Below, in pieces: positions 19,484 to 29,158 of a stretch of 64,000 nt of DNA. Positions within the stretch are counted from its first letter, which is position 1. Each line of letters opens with the position of its first letter. Origin of the DNA: Roseibium sediminis (GTDB taxonomy: Bacteria; Pseudomonadota; Alphaproteobacteria; Rhizobiales; Stappiaceae); assembly GCF_008711325.1 (NCBI RefSeq), contig NZ_VXDB01000019.1, positions 1 to 64,000 on the forward strand, read 5' to 3'. The notes under the pieces are model-generated. The model ran no database searches. It was not told where the DNA came from and worked only from the letters and a program-made list of their open reading frames with translations. Made by a program: the position numbers and the translations under genes.

Positions 19484-20551
19484 ATGCGCGTTGATGAATT
19501 TGACTTTGACCTGCCCAATGAACGGATAGCGCTCAGGCCAGCGCGCCCACGCGATGCCGCCCGTATGCTAGTCGTGCAACCGGGCGCGGGAGACCTTCTG
19601 GCTGATCGTGGCGTTCGGGATCTGCCCATGTTTCTGGAGCCCGGCGACGCGCTGGTGTTCAATGACACGAAGGTTATTCCAGCGCAGTTGGAAGGCAAAC
19701 GCGTGCGCGGGAACATTGAGGCCGGGATCAGTGCGACCCTTCACATGCGAACCGGCGGAGATCGCTGGAAGGCGTTTGTAAGACCCGGCAAGAAGGTCCA
19801 GCTTGGCGATACGCTGGTTTTTGAAAATGGCGATGCCCGCTTAACTGCGGTTGCGCAAGAAAAGTCGCCGCTTGGTGATGTTCTCCTCGTCTTTGATTGT
19901 TCTGGTGCGGACCTCGATGCAGCACTTGCGCTTGTCGGCCATGTTCCATTGCCGCCCTATATCGCCCAAAAGCGCGGTGAGGACGAGCAGGACAAGGCAG
20001 ACTACCAAACCATGTTTGCAGAAAAGGATGGGGCGGTTGCTGCTCCCACCGCTGGCCTGCATTTCACTCCTGAACTCCTGAAAGCGCTAGATGATCGCGG
20101 GATCGAGCAGCACCGGGTGACATTGCATGTCGGGGCCGGAACCTTTTTGCCGGTGAAGGTGGACGATACGGCTGATCACCAGATGCATGCGGAATGGGGT
20201 GAGGTGAGCGAGGCAACCGCCGCCGCACTGCAGGCTGTAAAGGCTCGGGGAAACAAGGTTGTCAGCGTTGGCACCACGTCCTTGCGCATTCTGGAAAGCG
20301 CCGCGCAGGGTCCGAAGGGTCTTGAGGCATTTTCCGGCGAGACATCGATCTTCATTACGCCGGGTTACAGGTTTCGGGCGATCGACGCGTTGATGACGAA
20401 TTTCCATCTGCCGCGCTCGACCTTGTTCATGCTGGTTTCGGCGCTCTCTGGGCTTGACGAAATGCGTCAGGCCTATGCTCATGCAATTGAAAAAGAATAC
20501 CGGTTCTACAGCTACGGCGACGCGTCCTTGCTTTTCCCGAAAACTGTGTAG
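19484..20551 (+). CDS. queA: S-adenosylmethionine:tRNA ribosyltransferase-isomerase QueA
   Basis: The 355-residue enzyme moves the ribosyl part of SAM onto preQ1 in tRNA, forming epoxyqueuosine. Family signatures include the start [43 protein letters not shown] and [13 protein letters not shown]. It precedes tgt by 17 bases on the same strand. The two act on the same tRNA wobble position, QueA after Tgt, so the pair is a natural operon. Confidence 0.96.
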   Translation: MRVDEFDFDLPNERIALRPARPRDAARMLVVQPGAGDLLADRGVRDLPMFLEPGDALVFNDTKVIPAQLEGKRVRGNIEAGISATLHMRTGGDRWKAFVRPGKKVQLGDTLVFENGDARLTAVAQEKSPLGDVLLVFDCSGADLDAALALVGHVPLPPYIAQKRGEDEQDKADYQTMFAEKDGAVAAPTAGLHFTPELLKALDDRGIEQHRVTLHVGAGTFLPVKVDDTADHQMHAEWGEVSEATAAALQAVKARGNKVVSVGTTSLRILESAAQGPKGLEAFSGETSIFITPGYRFRAIDALMTNFHLPRSTLFMLVSALSGLDEMRQAYAHAIEKEYRFYSYGDASLLFPKTV

Positions 20552-20568
20552 CCGCTGAAGGAAATTCC

Positions 20569-21720
20569 ATGTCCACCGAAACACCGAAGTTCGCATTCAA
20601 GCTGAAGACCACGGACGGGATGGCTCGCCGCGGCGAAATCACCACGCCGCACGGAACCGTTCAGACACCGGCCTTCATGCCAGTTGGGACGCAGGCAACC
20701 GTCAAGGCCATGTATCCTGAACAGGTGCGCGAACTTGGTGCTGAAGTGGTGCTCGGCAACACCTATCACCTGATGTTGCGCCCAGGCGCGGAACGTGTTG
20801 CCCGCCTCGGCGGTTTGCACAAGTTCATGAATTGGCCGCATACGATCCTGACCGATAGCGGTGGGTTTCAGGTCATGTCCCTTGCGCAGCTTCGCAAGCT
20901 GGACGAGGACGGCGTCCGTTTTCAAAGCCATATCGATGGCCAGAAATATCACCTGACACCGGAACGCTCCGTCGAAATCCAGGGGCTTTTGGGCTCGGAC
21001 ATTCAGATGCAGCTGGACGAGTGCATCAAATTGCCGTCACCGCCGGAAGAAGTTCGCAGGGCCATGGAGCTTTCCTTGCGGTGGGCGGAGCGCTCGCGGG
21101 TGCAGTTCGAAAAAATGGACGGGCCGTCAAAGGGGCAGGGGCTTTATGGCATTGTTCAGGGCGGCGACGTTCCCGAACTGCGGGTTCAGTCAGCAGAACG
21201 CCTGCGCGAGATGCCGTTTGAAGGTTTTTCCGTTGGCGGACTGGCGGTCGGGGAACCGCAGGAGGTTATGCTGCGGATGCTGGAAGTCACCACACCGGTG
21301 ATGCCAACCGACAAGCCGCGGTATCTGATGGGCGTCGGGACACCAGATGATCTGCTGGAAAGCGTCGCGCGCGGGATCGACCAGTTTGACTGCGTGATGC
21401 CGACGCGGGCCGGGCGGCACGGACTGGCCTATACCCGCTTTGGCAAGGTGAACCTGAAGAATGCCCGTCATGCGGAGGATCATCGTCCGCTTGACGAGGA
21501 GAGCGATTGCCCGGCAACGAGCACATATTCCCGCGCGTATTTGCACCATCTGGTGCGGGCCGGCGAAGGTCTGGCTGGCATGCTGCTCACCTGGAACAAT
21601 CTGGCCTATTACCAGTTCCTGATGAAAGGCATGCGAGATGCCATCGAAGCCGGAACCTTTGAGGACTTCCGGCTCAAGACCAAGGCGGACTGGGCAAAGG
21701 GGGATATCGACGCGCTCTGA
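20569..21720 (+). CDS. tgt: tRNA-guanine transglycosylase Tgt, zinc site degenerate
   Basis: The 383-residue enzyme exchanges guanine 34 for preQ1 in tRNAs with GUN anticodons. The catalytic aspartates lie in [11 protein letters not shown] and QFDCVMPTR, and the barrel is full length. The C-terminal zinc site is altered. The usual CxCxxC before SRAYLHHL reads S-D-C-P-A-T, keeping only Cys314 (Ser312 and Thr317 replace the other cysteines). The His ligand 26 residues on is Asn343 (TWNNLAYYQ). The rest of the subdomain is well conserved, so the protein is probably active without zinc. The gene is coupled to queA. Confidence 0.94.
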   Translation: MSTETPKFAFKLKTTDGMARRGEITTPHGTVQTPAFMPVGTQATVKAMYPEQVRELGAEVVLGNTYHLMLRPGAERVARLGGLHKFMNWPHTILTDSGGFQVMSLAQLRKLDEDGVRFQSHIDGQKYHLTPERSVEIQGLLGSDIQMQLDECIKLPSPPEEVRRAMELSLRWAERSRVQFEKMDGPSKGQGLYGIVQGGDVPELRVQSAERLREMPFEGFSVGGLAVGEPQEVMLRMLEVTTPVMPTDKPRYLMGVGTPDDLLESVARGIDQFDCVMPTRAGRHGLAYTRFGKVNLKNARHAEDHRPLDEESDCPATSTYSRAYLHHLVRAGEGLAGMLLTWNNLAYYQFLMKGMRDAIEAGTFEDFRLKTKADWAKGDIDAL

Positions 21721-21723
21721 TCG

Positions 21724-22176
21724 TCAGGCGCTGAACCCCTCGTCCTTCTTCAGGTAGCACCCGGAGATGCGCCAGCTGTCATCCGGCTGGCGTTCGAAGC
21801 TGTAGACGGCAAGCCAGCTGGCCCCATCCTGATCCGTCACATAGACTTCCTGCATCGGTCCATGCGGGGTTTCCCGTGAAAGCCCGAATGTCACGCTGTT
21901 TGGTTTGTAGACCGGCTTGTAGCCGTTCTTCACCATGTGAATGAAGATTTCCGGCGTCTGAAAACGCTTTTGCAGTGTGGGGGTGGCAAGGGAAAACGCC
22001 TTTGCTGCGTCACCAGACTGGAAAGCCTTTATCTGACTGCTGATAAGGGACCGGAAAGCCTGCCCATCCAGCGCGTCGGCCTGAGCTGCCTGAGGCCATA
22101 AAGTAGCTGGAGCGGAAACGCCCGTTGCCAGCAATAGCCCGAAACCCAACGCGGAAAAGAACCTTGAGATCTGCAT
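21724..22176 (-). CDS. Exported DUF4864-type protein
   Basis: The protein (150 residues) has a signal peptide (about 33 residues, ending near AAQADA) followed by a small NTF2-like domain. The segments IKAFQSGDAAKAFSLATP, WLAVYSFERQPDDSWRISGC and a Leu-Lys-Lys ending are typical of the DUF4864 family. No function is established. It converges on tgt with only three bases between stops and has no terminator in between. Confidence 0.8.
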   Translation of the reverse strand: MQISRFFSALGFGLLLATGVSAPATLWPQAAQADALDGQAFRSLISSQIKAFQSGDAAKAFSLATPTLQKRFQTPEIFIHMVKNGYKPVYKPNSVTFGLSRETPHGPMQEVYVTDQDGASWLAVYSFERQPDDSWRISGCYLKKDEGFSA

Positions 22177-22272
22177 CCATGCACTCCATCGGTCGTGGCT
22201 GTCAGATCAGTATACGTTGAAATATTCAAAAAGGATTGATGCGAAAAATCGCAATGATCTTGTTTTACACTT

Positions 22273-23574
22273 TTAGAGCCGCCACAAGATGATGCTGTCG
22301 GGCTTGGTCTCGCGCGGAAGAAGGGCCGGTATGTCGGCGACCAAACCCTTGCCGTCCTTCAAAAATGACAGGGGGATGGACCATGGGTCGCTTCCGGCCA
22401 AAAGCTGATCATGGGGGACTGCGAGAACCACCGCGTCAGCGTCGAATAAGTCTTCTTTTACAGACATTTGCACGCCATATTCGGCGAGCACTTCGCTTGA
22501 TTGCGCAAAGGGGTCGTAAGCCTTCACGTCAGCACCAAAGTCCTGCAACTCCTTGATGAGGTCGAAGACTTTGGAGTTGCGAATGTCGGGTACATTTGCC
22601 TTGTAGGTCACGCCCAATATCGCGACTTTCGGCGGCATTCTGCCTCCGAGTTTCACGCAGGCTTGAATGATTTTTCCTGCGATAAAGGCGGGCATGGCTT
22701 CATTCGTGCCGCGACCGGCCAGAATCACCTGCGGCGTAAGGCCGATTTCATGCGCCTTGTGTGTCAGGTAATAGGGATCAACGCCGATACAGTGTCCGCC
22801 AACCAGACCGGGCTGAAAGGGAAGGAAGTTCCATTTGGTAGAGGCGCCTGCCAAGACATCGCGAGTGTCGATCCCCATTGCATGGAACAAAATGGACAAT
22901 TCGTTCATGAGGGCAATGTTCAGATCCCTCTGCGTGTTCTCTATCACCTTTGAAGCTTCGGCGGCCTTTATCGACGGGGCAATGTGAATACCGGCCGTTA
23001 CCACGCTCCCATAAAGGTCGGCGAGCAAGCGGGTGGTTTCCGGTGAGCTGCCGGATACGATTTTCGTGATCGTGGCAAACTCGTTGACCTTGTCGCCGGG
23101 GTTGATGCGTTCCGGCGAATACCCAACCTCGAAGTCTTGCCCGAGTTTGAAACCGGATTTTTCTTCCAAAATAGGCACGGCAACGTCTTCTGTTGCGCCG
23201 GGAAACACGGTGCTTTCAAAGACGACGACTGCGCCACGCTTCATGTGGGCGCCCACAGTTTCTGCCGCTTTTGAAAAGGGGGTTAGATCGGGGCGCTTTG
23301 CCTTGTCGACGGGGGTTGGAACCGCGACGATCAACACATCAGCCTCAGATAGGCTGCGTGGATCGTCAGACAGAATGAGATTTTCCGAAGCAAGGTCAGC
23401 AGAAGTGACGGATCCCGTCTCGTCGTGGCCTGCTTTCAGACTGTTCAATCGTGCCGCGTTGATATCAAAGCCAGTTACCCGATACCCTGCCTTTGCAAAT
23501 GCGCAGGCGACAGGAAGCCCGACATACCCAAGTCCAATAATTGCAAGAGAGAGCTTCGACGGGGAGGTGGGCAT
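22273..23574 (-). CDS. Nucleotide-sugar dehydrogenase (UDP-HexNAc 6-dehydrogenase, TviB/WecC group)
   Basis: The 433-residue enzyme belongs to the UDP-glucose/GDP-mannose dehydrogenase family, which oxidises C6 of a nucleotide sugar to the acid in two NAD-dependent steps. The NAD-binding N-terminus reads AIIGLGYVGLPVACAFA. The catalytic cysteine lies in LVGGHCIGVDPYYL and the C-terminal domain begins ILGVTYKANVPDIRNS. The PTPVDKAKRPDL segment and GGHCIGVDPYYL favour the TviB/WecC group acting on UDP-N-acetyl sugars; the exact substrate is inferred. It supplies a uronic acid for surface polysaccharide and follows galU on the same strand, separated by a terminator. Confidence 0.88.
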   Translation of the reverse strand: MPTSPSKLSLAIIGLGYVGLPVACAFAKAGYRVTGFDINAARLNSLKAGHDETGSVTSADLASENLILSDDPRSLSEADVLIVAVPTPVDKAKRPDLTPFSKAAETVGAHMKRGAVVVFESTVFPGATEDVAVPILEEKSGFKLGQDFEVGYSPERINPGDKVNEFATITKIVSGSSPETTRLLADLYGSVVTAGIHIAPSIKAAEASKVIENTQRDLNIALMNELSILFHAMGIDTRDVLAGASTKWNFLPFQPGLVGGHCIGVDPYYLTHKAHEIGLTPQVILAGRGTNEAMPAFIAGKIIQACVKLGGRMPPKVAILGVTYKANVPDIRNSKVFDLIKELQDFGADVKAYDPFAQSSEVLAEYGVQMSVKEDLFDADAVVLAVPHDQLLAGSDPWSIPLSFLKDGKGLVADIPALLPRETKPDSIILWRL

Positions 23575-23590
23575 GAACTGTCCTGAAATG

Positions 23591-23617
23591 CAAAAAGGTT
23601 GGCCGTTCGGCCAACCT
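23591..23617 (-). terminator. Terminator between galU and the nucleotide-sugar dehydrogenase
   Basis: On the minus strand AGGTTGGCC pairs with GGCCAACCT (23617-23596, 9 bp, four-base loop), then comes a run of five T. It ends the galU message 40 bases after its stop and just before the dehydrogenase start. Confidence 0.8.
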
Positions 23618-23656
23618 CATCCTTGTTTGGTTTGCCAAGCGCCTGTGCGCCCCGTT

Positions 23657-24550
23657 CTACTCCGCAGCGAGGGGATGTTTCAACATGTCATTGAGAAGCG
23701 GGATCAATTCGCTGGCCAGTTTGCTGTCGTCAAGCGCATAGGCGATGTTGGCGCTGAGGAAACCCGCCTTTGAACCGCAGTCGTAGCTTTTGCCCTCATA
23801 TTTCAGGGAAGCGAACGGCTGGGTTTCCAGAAGTTTCAGCATGCTGTCGGTCAGCTGGATCTCGCCACCGGCACCTTGTCCCTGTTCGGACAGAAGATCG
23901 AAGATCTCCGGCTGGAGAATATAGCGACCGGTGATCTGCAGATTGGACGGTGCTGTTCCGCGAGCGGGCTTTTCGACCATGTTGGCAATCTGGCTGGCCC
24001 GATCATCGATCTTGTCACCCAGCGCAACGATCCCGTAATTCTGTGTCTGGTCATCGGGAACCTCTTCCACGGCGATGATGTTGCCGCCGATCCGGTCATA
24101 GAGGTCGACCATCTGCTTCAGACAGCTCGTGTGGGATTTGATGATCACGTCAGGGAGCAGAATCGCAAATGGTTCACGGCCAATGATGTCGCGGGCGCAC
24201 CAGATTGCATGGCCCAGACCAAGCGGATCCTGCTGACGGGTGAAGCTGGTCGCTCCCGGCGTGGGACGGATCTTTTCCAGGAGCTCTAGCGCTTCCTTCT
24301 TGGACCGGGACTGGAGCGTATCTTCCAGCTCATAGGCACGATCGAAATGATCCTCGATCACCTGCTTGTTGCGGCCCGTAACAAAGACGATGTGTTCGAT
24401 CCCGGCAGCTCGCGCCTCGTCCACTACATACTGTACGATTGGGCGGTCGACGATTGTCAGCATTTCCTTCGGAACAGCCTTGGTAGCCGGCAGGAAGCGG
24501 GTTCCAAGACCTGCGACGGGCAAAATGGCTTTTCTGATCGGCTTGTTCAT
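23657..24550 (-). CDS. galU: UTP-glucose-1-phosphate uridylyltransferase GalU
   Basis: The 297-residue enzyme makes UDP-glucose from UTP and glucose-1-phosphate. The nucleotide-binding start is AILPVAGLGTRFLPATKAVPKEM. FVTGRNKQVIEDHFD, FAILLPDVII and MVEKPARG are in order, as in bacterial GalU. It feeds exopolysaccharide, glucan and lipopolysaccharide synthesis and lies next to a nucleotide-sugar dehydrogenase. The start ATG 24550 is followed by a normal N-terminus. A candidate promoter with an embedded inverted repeat lies about 80-110 bases upstream. Confidence 0.96.
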   Translation of the reverse strand: MNKPIRKAILPVAGLGTRFLPATKAVPKEMLTIVDRPIVQYVVDEARAAGIEHIVFVTGRNKQVIEDHFDRAYELEDTLQSRSKKEALELLEKIRPTPGATSFTRQQDPLGLGHAIWCARDIIGREPFAILLPDVIIKSHTSCLKQMVDLYDRIGGNIIAVEEVPDDQTQNYGIVALGDKIDDRASQIANMVEKPARGTAPSNLQITGRYILQPEIFDLLSEQGQGAGGEIQLTDSMLKLLETQPFASLKYEGKSYDCGSKAGFLSANIAYALDDSKLASELIPLLNDMLKHPLAAE

Positions 24551-24872
24551 TGGAAGTTCTGCCTCAATTGTCTGGCGTTACGGTCCTGCATATCCATGAC
24601 AGGTGTGCTTGCCAAGACTAATCAAGTAGAATTGTAAATATTACGTAGATATTTGATAAAGTTCTTTTGCATGCACCGCAATATGGAGTGCGCCCGTGTC
24701 AGCGGGACGGACAGGTTGCGACCCATGCATTTGATGCGCGACTGAAATGTCCTTCGCCAGTTGCGAACGGGTCAAAAGGGGGCTAATGACTGGGCGCGTC
24801 AGATGGCGGGGCGATTTTGCCCCTTACCATGTGCCTTCAATGTCTTTTTCTATTCCGGAAGGTGGTTTCAGA
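24551..24872. other. Intergenic region between divergent galU and kdsA
   Basis: About 320 bases without a supported gene. The galU-proximal part is unusually AT-rich and carries the candidate galU promoter. The kdsA-proximal part is GC-rich. An in-frame extension of kdsA to 24747 exists, but GGAAGGTGG just before ATG 24873 marks that as the real start. No second promoter was clear. Confidence 0.6.
24631..24659 (-). promoter_or_regulatory. Candidate galU promoter with inverted repeat in the spacer
   Basis: On the minus strand TTATCA (24659-24654) and TACAAT (24636-24631) are 17 bases apart. A perfect inverted repeat, AAATAT and ATATTT separated by seven bases (24636-24654), fills almost exactly the spacer. 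A protein bound there would block polymerase, so an operator is plausible. Both promoter and operator are inferred from pattern. Confidence 0.5.
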
Positions 24873-25721
24873 ATGTCTCAGCCGAACTCTGTGGTGCAGG
24901 TCGGAAATGTCACGTTCTCCAATTCCCGTCCTTTCAGTCTGATTGCAGGCCCCTGTCAGATGGAAAGCCGCGAGCATGCGCTGGAATGCGCGGCTGCGGT
25001 GAAGGAAATTGCGGGCGGTCTGGATATTCAGGTCGTCTTCAAGGCGTCCTTTGACAAGGCAAACCGGACTTCACTCTCTGGCAAACGCGGCGTTGGTCTG
25101 TCCGATGCATTGCCGGTTTTCGCCGAAATCAAGGAAAAGTACGGTTTGCCGGTCCTGACAGATATCCATTCAGCCGAGCAATGTGCGCCAGTGGCAGAAG
25201 TGGTTGATATCCTGCAGATCCCAGCTTTCCTCTGCCGTCAGACGGATCTGCTGATTGCCGCAGCAAATACTGGCGCAGTTGTGAACGTGAAAAAAGGTCA
25301 GTTCCTTGCTCCTTGGGATATGAAGAATGTCATGGAGAAGGTGACGCAATCGGGCAACCCGAATGTGTTGCTAACGGAACGTGGTGCCAGCTTTGGCTAC
25401 AACACGCTTGTAAGCGATATGCGGTCTTTGCCGATCATGGCAGCGACGGGAGCGCCAGTCGTATTCGACGCCACTCACTCGGTCCAGCAACCAGGTGGGC
25501 AGGGGGCTTCCAGCGGCGGTGACCGCACCATGGTTCCGGTTCTCAGCCGTGCTGCAGTGGCAGTCGGTGTTGCGGGGCTTTTCATCGAAACCCATCCGGA
25601 CCCCGACAATGCTCCGTCAGATGGTCCCAACATGGTGCCTCTGAAAGACCTTGGCGCATTGCTGGCTCAATTGAAGGCGCTGGACGCTGTTGTAAAATCT
25701 TCTGTGGCTCCGGCCGCGTGA
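24873..25721 (+). CDS. kdsA: 3-deoxy-8-phosphooctulonate synthase KdsA
   Basis: The 282-residue enzyme condenses phosphoenolpyruvate and arabinose-5-phosphate to KDO-8-phosphate for lipid A-core synthesis. Signatures include [32 protein letters not shown] and [13 protein letters not shown]. Cys28 in IAGPCQMES is the residue found in the metal-dependent class of KdsA, where E. coli has Asn. The start ATG 24873 is set by GGAAGGTGG upstream. It is followed by a terminator and then eno, a common alphaproteobacterial order. Confidence 0.95.
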   Translation: MSQPNSVVQVGNVTFSNSRPFSLIAGPCQMESREHALECAAAVKEIAGGLDIQVVFKASFDKANRTSLSGKRGVGLSDALPVFAEIKEKYGLPVLTDIHSAEQCAPVAEVVDILQIPAFLCRQTDLLIAAANTGAVVNVKKGQFLAPWDMKNVMEKVTQSGNPNVLLTERGASFGYNTLVSDMRSLPIMAATGAPVVFDATHSVQQPGGQGASSGGDRTMVPVLSRAAVAVGVAGLFIETHPDPDNAPSDGPNMVPLKDLGALLAQLKALDAVVKSSVAPAA

Positions 25722-25726
25722 CGGAG

Positions 25727-25746
25727 GGCCGCTTTTGCGGCCTTTT
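25727..25746 (+). terminator. Terminator after kdsA
   Basis: GGCCGC (25727-25732) pairs with GCGGCC (25737-25742) around TTTT, followed by TTTT. It begins six bases after the kdsA stop. Confidence 0.8.
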
Positions 25747-25837
25747 CGTTGTTCGGACGCGAGTTCGAAATTCTGCACCGGCCTCCCCGGTGCGCAACTG
25801 AAAATGGGGCGCTGCGATCGCCCATCCGAAGGAGTGA

Positions 25838-27118
<1,281 letters not shown>

Positions 27119-27148
27119 TCCGGCTTTCTGCTAGAAAAGAAAAAATGA

Positions 27149-27184
27149 AAAGGCCTGCCGATCGGTGCTGATCGGCAGGCCTTT
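27149..27184. terminator. Bidirectional terminator between eno and the DsbA-like gene
   Basis: A perfect 15-bp stem pairs 27149-27163 with 27170-27184 around GGTGCT. It carries AAA/TTT on the outer ends, so it works in either direction. It lies 30 bases after eno and 21 bases after the convergent DsbA-like gene. Confidence 0.9.
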
Positions 27185-27205
27185 GTATTTGAAATTGAGT
27201 CTGTC

Positions 27206-27868
27206 TCAGGCCGTTTCGTTGGTCTTTGTTTCCACGGCATGCAAAATGGCTGCGGCCAACGTTTCCGGCTTTTCTGCGCCCGAGAGAGCAAATCTCTGAT
27301 CGACGATAAAACAGGGTACGCCGGTGACACCCATCTCCTGTGCCTGTTCGATCTGTTTGACCATCTTCTGCATATCGGAATCCGTTTCGAGTAACTGCTC
27401 CACCAGATCGGATTGCATGCCGGCATCGGCGGAGATCCGCACAAGCGTCTCGGCTTTCGTGAGGTCTTCGCCGTCAATGAAATACGCCTTGAACAGGCGC
27501 TCCACCACATCGTCCTGAACATCGTCGGATTTGGACCAGAGGATCAGGCGGTGGCAATCGAGCGTGTTCGGTGACAGCTTGATCTTGTCAAAGGCAAATG
27601 GAATCCCCGCAGCTTTTCCGGCCGCCTCGATATTCGCGTAGATCTCGCGTGCCTTTTCGATGCCGCCGAACTTGTCAGACAGATATTGCGTGCGGTCCTT
27701 GCCTTCGCGCGGCAGCGTCGGATCAAGCTGATAGGGATGCCATCTTACATCCACAGGTACATCAGGAATAGTCTTTAGCGCGGCTTCCAGATGACGTTTG
27801 CCGATATAGCACCACGGGCACATGACATCTGAAATGACGTCTACCGTGATTGCTGTCTCTTCTGCCAT
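27206..27868 (-). CDS. DsbA family (FrnE-like) oxidoreductase
   Basis: The 220-residue protein has a thioredoxin fold with inserted helical domain. VISDVMCPWCYIGKRHLE near the N-terminus supplies a CxxC pair (CPWC), and GVTGVPCFIVDQRFALSGA gives the cis-proline region near the end. This is the FrnE/2-hydroxychromene isomerase branch, without signal peptide, so it is probably cytoplasmic. Family roles include disulfide exchange under oxidative stress and polyketide tailoring. ATG 27868 with AAAGGA upstream is preferred over 27883. Confidence 0.88.
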   Translation of the reverse strand: MAEETAITVDVISDVMCPWCYIGKRHLEAALKTIPDVPVDVRWHPYQLDPTLPREGKDRTQYLSDKFGGIEKAREIYANIEAAGKAAGIPFAFDKIKLSPNTLDCHRLILWSKSDDVQDDVVERLFKAYFIDGEDLTKAETLVRISADAGMQSDLVEQLLETDSDMQKMVKQIEQAQEMGVTGVPCFIVDQRFALSGAEKPETLAAAILHAVETKTNETA

Positions 27869-27963
27869 TCCGGTTCCTTTCACCGCCTCAGTTTACTTTG
27901 TTCAAGCCTAGGGGAATTGATTTGCTAAAGCAAATAAACCGCTGGCACATAAGCTTTGCCTGT

Positions 27964-29145
27964 TTACAAGATGGTGTGCGAGAGAATTGCGTTGATCCGG
28001 GCCTTCAAAGTGGCCTTGCCCTGCTCATTTTTCAACACGGCTACAGGACCTAGTCCGTCCACGACGCAAATGAGATCTTCTTCCCGGCTTGCCGCATTGG
28101 CGATGGAAAGGACTGTTGTCCAGATATTGTCAGATGCATTGAAGGCAAGTGGGGAGGAGGTGAATTCCTGTGGCAGAAGTCGAAGCTCGTGAATATCCAG
28201 GCCCCGCTGTTTCAGGAACGAACGGGCGCGGTCCAGATAGCGATCATACAGGTCTCTCGTAATGCCGCCTGACGGGTTTGCCTCCACCAGCCAGCGGTGA
28301 CTTTCGGCGAGATAGCTGTCGGTGATGCGGCGTCGTTCCCCCGTGCGAACGGCCGTGCTGATCCGGTATTTCAGGTTTTCCGGCGTGATGTCGGGCGACA
28401 GTACATCCGTTGCTCCCAAATCAAACAGGGTTGGGCGATCAACAGGGTGATCTGCAAAGACAAGTGCAGGCAAGGTCGCAAATCTTGCATCCATGCGCAG
28501 TTCGCGGAGGTTTTCCAGATTGTCTGCGAGATGGGCGTCCAGAATGACCGCGTCAAATCCCTTGCTGGTCAGGAAATCCTCGGCAATGTTCTGATTGAAC
28601 GCGCCAATAACGTCGACCTGGTCTGAACTCAGGTTCTGGATTTCAAGGAACCGTTCGCCAAGCCCGATGATCAGCAGGCTGCTTGGTCCTTCGCGATGGG
28701 GCACCGTGCCGTAATTTTCCACGCGCCCAAAGACAGACTGGCGGATTTCGGCTTCTTCCGTGCGCAGCATCGTCCGCTGCAGATCGCACATGATCTGGAA
28801 AAGATGCAAGGGAGTGATGTTGTCGCTTACCACCGCATGGGGCAATGGTTCATTCGGAAACGTGCTATGCGGCCCGGCGAGAAACACGAGCGGCACTTCA
28901 CACGGCAAGTCCTTCATAAGGTCAGCAAGCGCCGACCAGAAGGGAGATTGCTGACTTTCAACATCGTCCACCTTCACCAAAATGGCCGATGGCAGAGGTG
29001 TCTGCGGCAGGGCGAATGCGCTGTCGCGAACAAGTGGCGACAGGTCGACAACGTTTGAAAACAGAGAGCCGGGCACCTGAGCAGGTGGCTCTACGCCTAG
29101 GCTCCAAACGGGCCCGTGCCACATCAATGAACTGACAAATTCCAT
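27964..29145 (-). CDS. Degenerate response-regulator/GGDEF-like protein
   Basis: The 393-residue protein has no signal peptide. Residues 150-275 resemble a receiver domain (LLIIGLGERFLEI, then FDAVILDAHLADNLENL with the phosphoacceptor-like Asp, then LPALVFADH). The N-terminal acidic pair and the C-terminal Lys of true receivers are not evident. Residues 1-145 may be a second, more eroded receiver. Residues 275-393 have the shape of a GGDEF domain, but the signature is replaced by VVDGLGPVAVL. It looks like a PleD-type architecture in which every catalytic site has decayed, so a binding or scaffold role is more likely than signalling chemistry. It is the last gene of a three-gene unit, 13 bases after the adenylate-forming enzyme. 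Confidence 0.6.
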   Translation of the reverse strand: MEFVSSLMWHGPVWSLGVEPPAQVPGSLFSNVVDLSPLVRDSAFALPQTPLPSAILVKVDDVESQQSPFWSALADLMKDLPCEVPLVFLAGPHSTFPNEPLPHAVVSDNITPLHLFQIMCDLQRTMLRTEEAEIRQSVFGRVENYGTVPHREGPSSLLIIGLGERFLEIQNLSSDQVDVIGAFNQNIAEDFLTSKGFDAVILDAHLADNLENLRELRMDARFATLPALVFADHPVDRPTLFDLGATDVLSPDITPENLKYRISTAVRTGERRRITDSYLAESHRWLVEANPSGGITRDLYDRYLDRARSFLKQRGLDIHELRLLPQEFTSSPLAFNASDNIWTTVLSIANAASREEDLICVVDGLGPVAVLKNEQGKATLKARINAILSHTIL

Positions 29146-29158
29146 ACTATATGCCGTT

